Positions 12,090-25,558 of a DNA stretch of 64,000 nucleotides are shown in pieces. How positions within the stretch are numbered: position 1 is the first letter of the stretch; every line of letters starts with the position of its first letter. The notes below the pieces were generated by a model. That model was not told where the DNA came from. It did not search any database and saw only the letters and a program-made list of their open reading frames with translations. Origin of the DNA: Fasciola hepatica (Eukaryota > Platyhelminthes > Trematoda > Plagiorchiida > Fasciolidae); NCBI GenBank assembly GCA_948099385.1, contig CANUEZ040000129.1:7818501-7882500 (forward strand), written 5' to 3'. The position numbers and the translations under genes are program-made.

Positions 12090-13180
12090 CTCCAGATATT
12101 ACGCTTGCATGGATTTATCTCTGAGGACGTATACAGAAAACTGAAACCGATGGGCACCCAGACGCCAAAACTGAGGGGTTTTCCGAAAATTCACAAGCCT
12201 GATGTTCCACTGAGACCTATTTTATGTATGCAGAACTCAGCGTGCCACAAACTGGTATGCTGGCTGGTGGATATGCTATCTCCCATCCGAAAGCACATGA
12301 CATCACACTGTCTGAAGGACTCATTTGAACTATCAGATATCCTGGAGCGAATATCCGTGAGTTCCCAAAAAATGTTTTCCGTAGATGTTGACTCACTTTT
12401 CACCAGTGTACCCCTAAGAGAGACCGTAGAGTATTTGTGCGACATGGTAGCAACACTCAAACCCACGTTACCGATTCCTGTCACATACATCCGGGACCTT
12501 ATTCTCTTATGTACAGAAAACATACGTTCTGATTTTGAAGGACAGTCATACAAACAGATTGATGGTGTGGCAATGGGTAGCCCTCTTGGACCCACATTGG
12601 CAGATATCTTTTTGGGAATGATTGAGAAAAAAGTACATCAGAATATCATCCAGTTTACCCTGTACAAGCGTTATGTGGATGATATTTTGATTTTTACTGA
12701 GGAAGAACGGTTTACTAAGTTCTTCAACCTAATGAACACCACGCATCCCAATCTATCAGTTACATGTGAAACAGAGAGTGGCAGCAGCCTCCCTTTTTTG
12801 GATATCATGATAAAAAACGTGCAGATGGGACAATTCAGAAGACCATCCACCGTAAAGCAACATGGAGAGAACAATATATACAGTTCTCCAGTTTCGCTCC
12901 AGTTGCCTACAAAAGGGGCTTGGTCAAGACCCTGTTCCACAGAGCGCGTAAAATCTGCAGTGTAGATCAACTGGAAAAGGAAGAAGAGTTCTTATCCCAA
13001 ACTCTTTGTGCCAATGGATACCCGGAAAAGTTCATTGAGATCCACAAAACAGAAAGGCCTAAGACCGTACGAGTCGACACGGTCGAGAAGAAACGAGTTA
13101 CTTTAGTGTTGCCATTTAAAGGGGATCATCTGTTCAATCGGATCAGCCAAAATCTAAAGTGTGCGCTAAAGCGCACCTAA
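12090..13180 (+). pseudogene. PLE reverse transcriptase, frameshifted, unit 1
   Basis: The reading begins within an open frame from 11880. It shows the PLE RT landmarks: LRGFPKIHKPDVPLRPIL near 12172-12225; motif A FSVDVDSLFTSVP with its Asp residues at 12384 and 12390; motif B GVAMGSPLGPTLADIF at about 12564-12611; and the catalytic box YVDD at 12672-12683. The frame is lost at an A run near 12812-12817, where one base appears missing, and RT coding continues in another frame from about 12820 (AYKRGLVKTLFHRARKI). It ends at an in-frame TAA at 13178. The N-terminal region before 12084 is replaced by the inverted-repeat segment, so the protein is 5'-truncated. Confidence 0.85.
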
Positions 13181-13609
13181 TTGGCGGCTGTATTGCAGAT
13201 TTCGCAAACCACCAAACGACTAAACCTCCAAGCACATTCAAACAGAGTCGCGAACCTGAATGCCTCTCACATCATTTATCAGTTCACCTGCAGCTGCGGT
13301 GACACCTACATAGGCAGAACGGATTGTTGTCTCAGTCAAAGAATGGGGGAGCATGTACCGAAGTGGTTAGTGCAGTGGATGAGTCATCCTCCACCCGGAC
13401 AACAGACGACGACTAGAAACCCGGCTTCATCGATCGCGAAACACCTTGTGACCTTTCGTCATCGGATTGATCCGGGTCAAGCGTTCCGAGTGATTGCATG
13501 GAATCGGAACCCAAAGCTTCTATCTTTCTGTGAGGCTGTGTTGATAAGTCGACTTAGGCCCCCACTGTGTGCACAGAAACTGTTGACCCACAATGTGTGC
13601 CTGCCGTAG
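13181..13609 (+). pseudogene. PLE GIY-YIG endonuclease domain, unit 1
   Basis: Same frame as the end of the RT but separated by the TAA at 13178. It reads IIYQFTCSCGDTYIGRT (GIY-YIG core with CSCG zinc-binding cysteines), LSQRMGEH (catalytic Arg) and SFCEAVLISRL (catalytic Glu), then stops at 13609. In canonical PLEs this domain is fused C-terminal to the RT and nicks target DNA. The internal stop separates it here. It has no ATG at its start, so independent expression is unlikely. Confidence 0.85.
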
Positions 13610-13688
13610 CGGTAACCAGTCTGGTTTACCGAATGGTTTCCAAATTTCGCTTGACACTATCTATTCCATTGTTTTGCTCTGTGCTCCG

Positions 13689-13773
13689 TTTGAACACGAA
13701 ATCGCATGTTTTACGTACGCGACTGAGAAGATTAAAAGAAGTGCTAGCATCTCGCAATTTATGTCTTCTATCT
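13689..13773. repeat. Inverted repeat arm 2 in PLE unit 1
   Basis: Inverted counterpart of 11999-12083, placed about 80 bases after the endonuclease stop. The arms enclose the RT and endonuclease regions. Confidence 0.85.
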
Positions 13774-14591
13774 GTTTTGATGAATTGGATCAAGGGGACC
13801 CAATGTTTCAAATAACAATAACAGTTGAAAATATCATTCATCAACGTTCGAAAATAACTTTTCAATCATATTCGGCGCAAACGCCAGCAACGAATTAGTT
13901 TACATGAACATGTCAATCAGCAGTGATAAGAATTTTAATTTATTCAGCACTCTGAATAGGATCCAATGCACAACGTTGGATGGTTGTCCGAATAAATCAT
14001 TCTTGTTGTTTACCAATTTAGTTCAACGCCGAAGGGGTGAGTGAAGACAAGGGACACTTGATGAAGAGTTAGAGGAAAATAATGAATATAAGAATGCCGG
14101 AAATAATTCCAATTTATTTGCTCACGTTAATCAAATGCAATTAAAATCAGTTGTTTGATTTGGCAATTACTTTTAAATGTTATAATAAACAGGAACAAAT
14201 AGTTTACACCTTAATTGCGCGGAACCTGTCAGATTGTGAAATGTGTCCCCGAGTGTGTCAAGAACCGTAAGTCCAATTAGACAATAGGAATGATATACAA
14301 TAATGGTAACAAAAAATTGGAGATGATTGTAATTGGGGCTTAAATCAACATAGATGGGGATTGTTTCTCAAGTGTTATGTCTGAGTTCATCTCGCCTACG
14401 GCCTGTTGTAGGGTTGACAATGGGCCCGGGGCATCTTGAGATCAGACACAAATTGTTTTTCAGCCCTCTGATGGGGTTTTTGGGGTGGATGCCAGCAGCC
14501 GCAGCTGTGGCTTGTATGCGACATTTGGTCGGTCTTGATTACCGATCTCGAACCTTAAAATGGGGACAAAAAGCCCAAGTCATATTTCCTA

Positions 14592-14807
14592 CGTGAATAT
14601 AAATTCAGCAAGGTGCGAAACCACCGCGCTAGTGAGTGACTTAACTGCTCCAGTATTTAACCACGCAGCGTGGTGTTCGCGGATGCTTTCAGACAAAGAC
14701 ATGGTCGTGCGACCGATATACATTGTTCCACAGGAACAAGCGAATGAATAGACGCAGAGTGAGGCTGCAGAGTCAAGCACTTGGTCTTTCAGCTGCAGAC
14801 GCACTAC
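14592..14807 (-). pseudogene. Opposite-strand GIY-YIG relic, unit 2
   Basis: Same as the relic at 10609-10824, shifted by 3983. Confidence 0.7.
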
Positions 14808-16072
14808 TAACGGGGATTCGAACAAACCCTGGAACGAATGGAAGGAGAAAATCCGATGAAATTCGTGGTGGAAAAAAGCCAGTGTATGTATCTGTGTCAC
14901 TCTCAGGTGACACATTGGCAGAGGATGTACACAGAAGATAGTCGTGATTAATCAGCAAGACGTTCTACGCAGGTCAGCTCTGCGGTAATTAACCTTTTGT
15001 CATTATTGTCTGGTTTTTCCGTTTGTACAGTTTGAGCGTAAACTTATAGTATATTTTGGGTCTTCTAAGACTATCACATATTGAAACCTAAAATTCAATC
15101 ATTGTATCACTACACTAGACAAACAGTCAGCCCACGGTTTTTTGAATGTCAACCCCAAGTCACATAGCACACATCAAACTTTAAATGGTAGAAACCTATT
15201 GTTTGCACGCTGAATAGCTACTTCGGCTTGTGTGGGGTGCCATGACACTGCATTCACTTTTGGCCATCGTCATCTTTATTGCCACTTCATGCATGAACTT
15301 TGTTTTGCTGCTCCATACCAAACTGCTCCTGGTTCGACCGCCAAAATGACGCACACTCTTGTGAGTCCTCCTTGACCGTTTCTCGCTCTGTACTCTTTGC
15401 TCTGCAGGTTCGTATAAACATCTCTGTGGCTTGCAACTTTGGTTTTCTGACTACCAGTGAAGCACCGTTCTATTCGTCATTGTAATTATCAACAGCGTTG
15501 GTGAGCCATTCGTCTCGTTGGACCAGCGCGCTAAATGAGGAGAATATAAACAAGGATTTTCCGTTGCAAACAAACTGCGAAGCATGTCTAAGAAGGATAA
15601 AAGAGCTGCACAATGCTTCCAAGGTATCAAATGGTCAGTTGTACGTTGATATTTCATGACGTAGCATCAATAAAGGAGAAATCCGATTTCTTATAACTCA
15701 CACTTGGTGGTTTAAAAAGCAATGAGGCGGCTGTTGTATCTGGTTAATTCCCGTCTTTGGTGATCGTTTGTTTAAAAAGAACCCATCTAAGAGGCTCTGA
15801 TCATATTGAGTTCTTCAGTTTTTGATGGCATCGGGTCCGGACTTCATTAGCACAACTATCATGTGAGATCTAATTTGAAGATCATAATGGTAGAAGGTTC
15901 GATGCCATGTCCTCTTTCTAGTCTCACTTTGATTGTGCTTTGCACGGAGAACTGTGATATACATAACAATAACACCAAGATAGATAGAAGACATAAATTG
16001 CGAGATGCAAGCATTTCTTTTAATCTTCTCAGTCGCGTACGTAAAACATGTGATTTCGTGTTCAAACGACAC

Positions 16073-17163
16073 CTCCAGATATTACGCTTGCATGGATTTA
16101 TCTCTGAGGACGTATACAGAAAACTGAAACCGATGGGCACCCAGACGCCAAAACTGAGGGGTTTTCCGAAAATTCACAAGCCTGATGTTCCACTGAGACC
16201 TATTTTATGTATGCAGAACTCAGCGTGCCACAAACTGGTATGCTGGCTGGTGGATATGCTATCTCCCATCCGAAAGCACATGACATCACACTGTCTGAAG
16301 GACTCATTTGAACTATCAGATATCCTGGAGCGAATATCCGTGAGTTCCCAAAAAATGTTTTCCGTAGATGTTGACTCACTTTTCACCAGTGTACCCCTAA
16401 GAGAGACCGTAGAGTATTTGTGCGACATGGTAGCAACACTCAAACCCACGTTACCGATTCCTGTCACATACATCCGGGACCTTATTCTCTTATGTACAGA
16501 AAACATACGTTCTGATTTTGAAGGACAGTCATACAAACAGATTGATGGTGTGGCAATGGGTAGCCCTCTTGGACCCACATTGGCAGATATCTTTTTGGGA
16601 ATGATTGAGAAAAAAGTACATCAGAATATCATCCAGTTTACCCTGTACAAGCGTTATGTGGATGATATTTTGATTTTTACTGAGGAAGAACGGTTTACTA
16701 AGTTCTTCAACCTAATGAACACCACGCATCCCAATCTATCAGTTACATGTGAAACAGAGAGTGGCAGCAGCCTCCCTTTTTTGGATATCATGATAAAAAA
16801 CGTGCAGATGGGACAATTCAGAAGACCATCCACCGTAAAGCAACATGGAGAGAACAATATATACAGTTCTCCAGTTTCGCTCCAGTTGCCTACAAAAGGG
16901 GCTTGGTCAAGACCCTGTTCCACAGAGCGCGTAAAATCTGCAGTGTAGATCAACTGGAAAAGGAAGAAGAGTTCTTATCCCAAACTCTTTGTGCCAATGG
17001 ATACCCGGAAAAGTTCATTGAGATCCACAAAACAGAAAGGCCTAAGACCGTACGAGTCGACACGGTCGAGAAGAAACGAGTTACTTTAGTGTTGCCATTT
17101 AAAGGGGATCATCTGTTCAATCGGATCAGCCAAAATCTAAAGTGTGCGCTAAAGCGCACCTAA
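16073..17163 (+). pseudogene. PLE reverse transcriptase, frameshifted, unit 2
   Basis: Same reading as unit 1, with YVDD at 16655-16666, the lost base in the A run near 16797 and the TAA at 17161. Confidence 0.85.
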
Positions 17164-17592
17164 TTGGCGGCTGTATTGCAGATTTCGCAAACCACCAAAC
17201 GACTAAACCTCCAAGCACATTCAAACAGAGTCGCGAACCTGAATGCCTCTCACATCATTTATCAGTTCACCTGCAGCTGCGGTGACACCTACATAGGCAG
17301 AACGGATTGTTGTCTCAGTCAAAGAATGGGGGAGCATGTACCGAAGTGGTTAGTGCAGTGGATGAGTCATCCTCCACCCGGACAACAGACGACGACTAGA
17401 AACCCGGCTTCATCGATCGCGAAACACCTTGTGACCTTTCGTCATCGGATTGATCCGGGTCAAGCGTTCCGAGTGATTGCATGGAATCGGAACCCAAAGC
17501 TTCTATCTTTCTGTGAGGCTGTGTTGATAAGTCGACTTAGGCCCCCACTGTGTGCACAGAAACTGTTGACCCACAATGTGTGCCTGCCGTAG
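17164..17592 (+). pseudogene. PLE GIY-YIG endonuclease domain, unit 2
   Basis: Same as unit 1 (CSCG, YIGRT, Arg and Glu blocks). Confidence 0.85.
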
Positions 17593-18574
17593 CGGTAACC
17601 AGTCTGGTTTACCGAATGGTTTCCAAATTTCGCTTGACACTATCTATTCCATTGTTTTGCTCTGTGCTCCGTTTGAACACGAAATCGCATGTTTTACGTA
17701 CGCGACTGAGAAGATTAAAAGAAGTGCTAGCATCTCGCAATTTATGTCTTCTATCTGTTTTGATGAATTGGATCAAGGGGACCCAATGTTTCAAATAACA
17801 ATAACAGTTGAAAATATCATTCATCAACGTTCGAAAATAACTTTTCAATCATATTCGGCGCAAACGCCAGCAACGAATTAGTTTACATGAACATGTCAAT
17901 CAGCAGTGATAAGAATTTTAATTTATTCAGCACTCTGAATAGGATCCAATGCACAACGTTGGATGGTTGTCCGAATAAATCATTCTTGTTGTTTACCAAT
18001 TTAGTTCAACGCCGAAGGGGTGAGTGAAGACAAGGGACACTTGATGAAGAGTTAGAGGAAAATAATGAATATAAGAATGCCGGAAATAATTCCAATTTAT
18101 TTGCTCACGTTAATCAAATGCAATTAAAATCAGTTGTTTGATTTGGCAATTACTTTTAAATGTTATAATAAACAGGAACAAATAGTTTACACCTTAATTG
18201 CGCGGAACCTGTCAGATTGTGAAATGTGTCCCCGAGTGTGTCAAGAACCGTAAGTCCAATTAGACAATAGGAATGATATACAATAATGGTAACAAAAAAT
18301 TGGAGATGATTGTAATTGGGGCTTAAATCAACATAGATGGGGATTGTTTCTCAAGTGTTATGTCTGAGTTCATCTCGCCTACGGCCTGTTGTAGGGTTGA
18401 CAATGGGCCCGGGGCATCTTGAGATCAGACACAAATTGTTTTTCAGCCCTCTGATGGGGTTTTTGGGGTGGATGCCAGCAGCCGCAGCTGTGGCTTGTAT
18501 GCGACATTTGGTCGGTCTTGATTACCGATCTCGAACCTTAAAATGGGGACAAAAAGCCCAAGTCATATTTCCTA

Positions 18575-18790
18575 CGTGAATATAAATTCAGCAAGGTGCG
18601 AAACCACCGCGCTAGTGAGTGACTTAACTGCTCCAGTATTTAACCACGCAGCGTGGTGTTCGCGGATGCTTTCAGACAAAGACATGGTCGTGCGACCGAT
18701 ATACATTGTTCCACAGGAACAAGCGAATGAATAGACGCAGAGTGAGGCTGCAGAGTCAAGCACTTGGTCTTTCAGCTGCAGACGCACTAC
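18575..18790 (-). pseudogene. Opposite-strand GIY-YIG relic, unit 3
   Basis: Same as the relic in unit 1, shifted by 7966. Confidence 0.7.
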
Positions 18791-20055
18791 TAACGGGGAT
18801 TCGAACAAACCCTGGAACGAATGGAAGGAGAAAATCCGATGAAATTCGTGGTGGAAAAAAGCCAGTGTATGTATCTGTGTCACTCTCAGGTGACACATTG
18901 GCAGAGGATGTACACAGAAGATAGTCGTGATTAATCAGCAAGACGTTCTACGCAGGTCAGCTCTGCGGTAATTAACCTTTTGTCATTATTGTCTGGTTTT
19001 TCCGTTTGTACAGTTTGAGCGTAAACTTATAGTATATTTTGGGTCTTCTAAGACTATCACATATTGAAACCTAAAATTCAATCATTGTATCACTACACTA
19101 GACAAACAGTCAGCCCACGGTTTTTTGAATGTCAACCCCAAGTCACATAGCACACATCAAACTTTAAATGGTAGAAACCTATTGTTTGCACGCTGAATAG
19201 CTACTTCGGCTTGTGTGGGGTGCCATGACACTGCATTCACTTTTGGCCATCGTCATCTTTATTGCCACTTCATGCATGAACTTTGTTTTGCTGCTCCATA
19301 CCAAACTGCTCCTGGTTCGACCGCCAAAATGACGCACACTCTTGTGAGTCCTCCTTGACCGTTTCTCGCTCTGTACTCTTTGCTCTGCAGGTTCGTATAA
19401 ACATCTCTGTGGCTTGCAACTTTGGTTTTCTGACTACCAGTGAAGCACCGTTCTATTCGTCATTGTAATTATCAACAGCGTTGGTGAGCCATTCGTCTCG
19501 TTGGACCAGCGCGCTAAATGAGGAGAATATAAACAAGGATTTTCCGTTGCAAACAAACTGCGAAGCATGTCTAAGAAGGATAAAAGAGCTGCACAATGCT
19601 TCCAAGGTATCAAATGGTCAGTTGTACGTTGATATTTCATGACGTAGCATCAATAAAGGAGAAATCCGATTTCTTATAACTCACACTTGGTGGTTTAAAA
19701 AGCAATGAGGCGGCTGTTGTATCTGGTTAATTCCCGTCTTTGGTGATCGTTTGTTTAAAAAGAACCCATCTAAGAGGCTCTGATCATATTGAGTTCTTCA
19801 GTTTTTGATGGCATCGGGTCCGGACTTCATTAGCACAACTATCATGTGAGATCTAATTTGAAGATCATAATGGTAGAAGGTTCGATGCCATGTCCTCTTT
19901 CTAGTCTCACTTTGATTGTGCTTTGCACGGAGAACTGTGATATACATAACAATAACACCAAGATAGATAGAAGACATAAATTGCGAGATGCAAGCATTTC
20001 TTTTAATCTTCTCAGTCGCGTACGTAAAACATGTGATTTCGTGTTCAAACGACAC

Positions 20056-21146
20056 CTCCAGATATTACGCTTGCATGGATTTATCTCTGAGGACGTATAC
20101 AGAAAACTGAAACCGATGGGCACCCAGACGCCAAAACTGAGGGGTTTTCCGAAAATTCACAAGCCTGATGTTCCACTGAGACCTATTTTATGTATGCAGA
20201 ACTCAGCGTGCCACAAACTGGTATGCTGGCTGGTGGATATGCTATCTCCCATCCGAAAGCACATGACATCACACTGTCTGAAGGACTCATTTGAACTATC
20301 AGATATCCTGGAGCGAATATCCGTGAGTTCCCAAAAAATGTTTTCCGTAGATGTTGACTCACTTTTCACCAGTGTACCCCTAAGAGAGACCGTAGAGTAT
20401 TTGTGCGACATGGTAGCAACACTCAAACCCACGTTACCGATTCCTGTCACATACATCCGGGACCTTATTCTCTTATGTACAGAAAACATACGTTCTGATT
20501 TTGAAGGACAGTCATACAAACAGATTGATGGTGTGGCAATGGGTAGCCCTCTTGGACCCACATTGGCAGATATCTTTTTGGGAATGATTGAGAAAAAAGT
20601 ACATCAGAATATCATCCAGTTTACCCTGTACAAGCGTTATGTGGATGATATTTTGATTTTTACTGAGGAAGAACGGTTTACTAAGTTCTTCAACCTAATG
20701 AACACCACGCATCCCAATCTATCAGTTACATGTGAAACAGAGAGTGGCAGCAGCCTCCCTTTTTTGGATATCATGATAAAAAACGTGCAGATGGGACAAT
20801 TCAGAAGACCATCCACCGTAAAGCAACATGGAGAGAACAATATATACAGTTCTCCAGTTTCGCTCCAGTTGCCTACAAAAGGGGCTTGGTCAAGACCCTG
20901 TTCCACAGAGCGCGTAAAATCTGCAGTGTAGATCAACTGGAAAAGGAAGAAGAGTTCTTATCCCAAACTCTTTGTGCCAATGGATACCCGGAAAAGTTCA
21001 TTGAGATCCACAAAACAGAAAGGCCTAAGACCGTACGAGTCGACACGGTCGAGAAGAAACGAGTTACTTTAGTGTTGCCATTTAAAGGGGATCATCTGTT
21101 CAATCGGATCAGCCAAAATCTAAAGTGTGCGCTAAAGCGCACCTAA
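20056..21146 (+). pseudogene. PLE reverse transcriptase, frameshifted, unit 3
   Basis: Same reading and same two lesions as unit 1; YVDD at 20638-20649 and TAA at 21144. Confidence 0.85.
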
Positions 21147-21575
21147 TTGGCGGCTGTATTGCAGATTTCGCAAACCACCAAACGACTAAACCTCCAAGCA
21201 CATTCAAACAGAGTCGCGAACCTGAATGCCTCTCACATCATTTATCAGTTCACCTGCAGCTGCGGTGACACCTACATAGGCAGAACGGATTGTTGTCTCA
21301 GTCAAAGAATGGGGGAGCATGTACCGAAGTGGTTAGTGCAGTGGATGAGTCATCCTCCACCCGGACAACAGACGACGACTAGAAACCCGGCTTCATCGAT
21401 CGCGAAACACCTTGTGACCTTTCGTCATCGGATTGATCCGGGTCAAGCGTTCCGAGTGATTGCATGGAATCGGAACCCAAAGCTTCTATCTTTCTGTGAG
21501 GCTGTGTTGATAAGTCGACTTAGGCCCCCACTGTGTGCACAGAAACTGTTGACCCACAATGTGTGCCTGCCGTAG
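21147..21575 (+). pseudogene. PLE GIY-YIG endonuclease domain, unit 3
   Basis: Same as unit 1. Confidence 0.85.
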
Positions 21576-22557
21576 CGGTAACCAGTCTGGTTTACCGAAT
21601 GGTTTCCAAATTTCGCTTGACACTATCTATTCCATTGTTTTGCTCTGTGCTCCGTTTGAACACGAAATCGCATGTTTTACGTACGCGACTGAGAAGATTA
21701 AAAGAAGTGCTAGCATCTCGCAATTTATGTCTTCTATCTGTTTTGATGAATTGGATCAAGGGGACCCAATGTTTCAAATAACAATAACAGTTGAAAATAT
21801 CATTCATCAACGTTCGAAAATAACTTTTCAATCATATTCGGCGCAAACGCCAGCAACGAATTAGTTTACATGAACATGTCAATCAGCAGTGATAAGAATT
21901 TTAATTTATTCAGCACTCTGAATAGGATCCAATGCACAACGTTGGATGGTTGTCCGAATAAATCATTCTTGTTGTTTACCAATTTAGTTCAACGCCGAAG
22001 GGGTGAGTGAAGACAAGGGACACTTGATGAAGAGTTAGAGGAAAATAATGAATATAAGAATGCCGGAAATAATTCCAATTTATTTGCTCACGTTAATCAA
22101 ATGCAATTAAAATCAGTTGTTTGATTTGGCAATTACTTTTAAATGTTATAATAAACAGGAACAAATAGTTTACACCTTAATTGCGCGGAACCTGTCAGAT
22201 TGTGAAATGTGTCCCCGAGTGTGTCAAGAACCGTAAGTCCAATTAGACAATAGGAATGATATACAATAATGGTAACAAAAAATTGGAGATGATTGTAATT
22301 GGGGCTTAAATCAACATAGATGGGGATTGTTTCTCAAGTGTTATGTCTGAGTTCATCTCGCCTACGGCCTGTTGTAGGGTTGACAATGGGCCCGGGGCAT
22401 CTTGAGATCAGACACAAATTGTTTTTCAGCCCTCTGATGGGGTTTTTGGGGTGGATGCCAGCAGCCGCAGCTGTGGCTTGTATGCGACATTTGGTCGGTC
22501 TTGATTACCGATCTCGAACCTTAAAATGGGGACAAAAAGCCCAAGTCATATTTCCTA

Positions 22558-22773
22558 CGTGAATATAAATTCAGCAAGGTGCGAAACCACCGCGCTAGTG
22601 AGTGACTTAACTGCTCCAGTATTTAACCACGCAGCGTGGTGTTCGCGGATGCTTTCAGACAAAGACATGGTCGTGCGACCGATATACATTGTTCCACAGG
22701 AACAAGCGAATGAATAGACGCAGAGTGAGGCTGCAGAGTCAAGCACTTGGTCTTTCAGCTGCAGACGCACTAC
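22558..22773 (-). pseudogene. Opposite-strand GIY-YIG relic, unit 4
   Basis: Same as the relic in unit 1, shifted by 11949. Confidence 0.7.
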
Positions 22774-24038
22774 TAACGGGGATTCGAACAAACCCTGGAA
22801 CGAATGGAAGGAGAAAATCCGATGAAATTCGTGGTGGAAAAAAGCCAGTGTATGTATCTGTGTCACTCTCAGGTGACACATTGGCAGAGGATGTACACAG
22901 AAGATAGTCGTGATTAATCAGCAAGACGTTCTACGCAGGTCAGCTCTGCGGTAATTAACCTTTTGTCATTATTGTCTGGTTTTTCCGTTTGTACAGTTTG
23001 AGCGTAAACTTATAGTATATTTTGGGTCTTCTAAGACTATCACATATTGAAACCTAAAATTCAATCATTGTATCACTACACTAGACAAACAGTCAGCCCA
23101 CGGTTTTTTGAATGTCAACCCCAAGTCACATAGCACACATCAAACTTTAAATGGTAGAAACCTATTGTTTGCACGCTGAATAGCTACTTCGGCTTGTGTG
23201 GGGTGCCATGACACTGCATTCACTTTTGGCCATCGTCATCTTTATTGCCACTTCATGCATGAACTTTGTTTTGCTGCTCCATACCAAACTGCTCCTGGTT
23301 CGACCGCCAAAATGACGCACACTCTTGTGAGTCCTCCTTGACCGTTTCTCGCTCTGTACTCTTTGCTCTGCAGGTTCGTATAAACATCTCTGTGGCTTGC
23401 AACTTTGGTTTTCTGACTACCAGTGAAGCACCGTTCTATTCGTCATTGTAATTATCAACAGCGTTGGTGAGCCATTCGTCTCGTTGGACCAGCGCGCTAA
23501 ATGAGGAGAATATAAACAAGGATTTTCCGTTGCAAACAAACTGCGAAGCATGTCTAAGAAGGATAAAAGAGCTGCACAATGCTTCCAAGGTATCAAATGG
23601 TCAGTTGTACGTTGATATTTCATGACGTAGCATCAATAAAGGAGAAATCCGATTTCTTATAACTCACACTTGGTGGTTTAAAAAGCAATGAGGCGGCTGT
23701 TGTATCTGGTTAATTCCCGTCTTTGGTGATCGTTTGTTTAAAAAGAACCCATCTAAGAGGCTCTGATCATATTGAGTTCTTCAGTTTTTGATGGCATCGG
23801 GTCCGGACTTCATTAGCACAACTATCATGTGAGATCTAATTTGAAGATCATAATGGTAGAAGGTTCGATGCCATGTCCTCTTTCTAGTCTCACTTTGATT
23901 GTGCTTTGCACGGAGAACTGTGATATACATAACAATAACACCAAGATAGATAGAAGACATAAATTGCGAGATGCAAGCATTTCTTTTAATCTTCTCAGTC
24001 GCGTACGTAAAACATGTGATTTCGTGTTCAAACGACAC

Positions 24039-25129
24039 CTCCAGATATTACGCTTGCATGGATTTATCTCTGAGGACGTATACAGAAAACTGAAACCGAT
24101 GGGCACCCAGACGCCAAAACTGAGGGGTTTTCCGAAAATTCACAAGCCTGATGTTCCACTGAGACCTATTTTATGTATGCAGAACTCAGCGTGCCACAAA
24201 CTGGTATGCTGGCTGGTGGATATGCTATCTCCCATCCGAAAGCACATGACATCACACTGTCTGAAGGACTCATTTGAACTATCAGATATCCTGGAGCGAA
24301 TATCCGTGAGTTCCCAAAAAATGTTTTCCGTAGATGTTGACTCACTTTTCACCAGTGTACCCCTAAGAGAGACCGTAGAGTATTTGTGCGACATGGTAGC
24401 AACACTCAAACCCACGTTACCGATTCCTGTCACATACATCCGGGACCTTATTCTCTTATGTACAGAAAACATACGTTCTGATTTTGAAGGACAGTCATAC
24501 AAACAGATTGATGGTGTGGCAATGGGTAGCCCTCTTGGACCCACATTGGCAGATATCTTTTTGGGAATGATTGAGAAAAAAGTACATCAGAATATCATCC
24601 AGTTTACCCTGTACAAGCGTTATGTGGATGATATTTTGATTTTTACTGAGGAAGAACGGTTTACTAAGTTCTTCAACCTAATGAACACCACGCATCCCAA
24701 TCTATCAGTTACATGTGAAACAGAGAGTGGCAGCAGCCTCCCTTTTTTGGATATCATGATAAAAAACGTGCAGATGGGACAATTCAGAAGACCATCCACC
24801 GTAAAGCAACATGGAGAGAACAATATATACAGTTCTCCAGTTTCGCTCCAGTTGCCTACAAAAGGGGCTTGGTCAAGACCCTGTTCCACAGAGCGCGTAA
24901 AATCTGCAGTGTAGATCAACTGGAAAAGGAAGAAGAGTTCTTATCCCAAACTCTTTGTGCCAATGGATACCCGGAAAAGTTCATTGAGATCCACAAAACA
25001 GAAAGGCCTAAGACCGTACGAGTCGACACGGTCGAGAAGAAACGAGTTACTTTAGTGTTGCCATTTAAAGGGGATCATCTGTTCAATCGGATCAGCCAAA
25101 ATCTAAAGTGTGCGCTAAAGCGCACCTAA
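24039..25129 (+). pseudogene. PLE reverse transcriptase, frameshifted, unit 4
   Basis: Same reading and same two lesions as unit 1; YVDD at 24621-24632 and TAA at 25127. Confidence 0.85.
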
Positions 25130-25558
25130 TTGGCGGCTGTATTGCAGATTTCGCAAACCACCAAACGACTAAACCTCCAAGCACATTCAAACAGAGTCGC
25201 GAACCTGAATGCCTCTCACATCATTTATCAGTTCACCTGCAGCTGCGGTGACACCTACATAGGCAGAACGGATTGTTGTCTCAGTCAAAGAATGGGGGAG
25301 CATGTACCGAAGTGGTTAGTGCAGTGGATGAGTCATCCTCCACCCGGACAACAGACGACGACTAGAAACCCGGCTTCATCGATCGCGAAACACCTTGTGA
25401 CCTTTCGTCATCGGATTGATCCGGGTCAAGCGTTCCGAGTGATTGCATGGAATCGGAACCCAAAGCTTCTATCTTTCTGTGAGGCTGTGTTGATAAGTCG
25501 ACTTAGGCCCCCACTGTGTGCACAGAAACTGTTGACCCACAATGTGTGCCTGCCGTAG
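25130..25558 (+). pseudogene. PLE GIY-YIG endonuclease domain, unit 4
   Basis: Same as unit 1. Confidence 0.85.

Larger units (their letters stand above)
10290..14272 (+). mobile_element. Penelope-like element array, unit 1 (3983 bp)
   Basis: First of four head-to-tail units with a period of exactly 3983 bases; the start CCAATTAGACAATAGG recurs at 14273, 18256 and 22239. Each unit holds, in order: a minus-strand GIY-YIG relic, about 1.1 kb of unassigned sequence, a 5'-truncated PLE reverse transcriptase, a GIY-YIG endonuclease, an inverted 85-base repeat arm and an AT-rich tail. Unit 1 reads GACGATGGGCC at 10435-10445 where units 2-4 read GACAATGGGCC, the only difference I noticed. PLEs are known to sit in tandem with pseudo-LTR arrangements. 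Confidence 0.9.
14273..18255 (+). mobile_element. Penelope-like element array, unit 2
   Basis: Second 3983-base unit, joined directly to unit 1 at GTAAGT/CCAATTAG with no spacer. Content and lesions are the same as in unit 1. Confidence 0.9.
18256..22238 (+). mobile_element. Penelope-like element array, unit 3
   Basis: Third 3983-base unit, directly abutting its neighbours. Confidence 0.9.
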
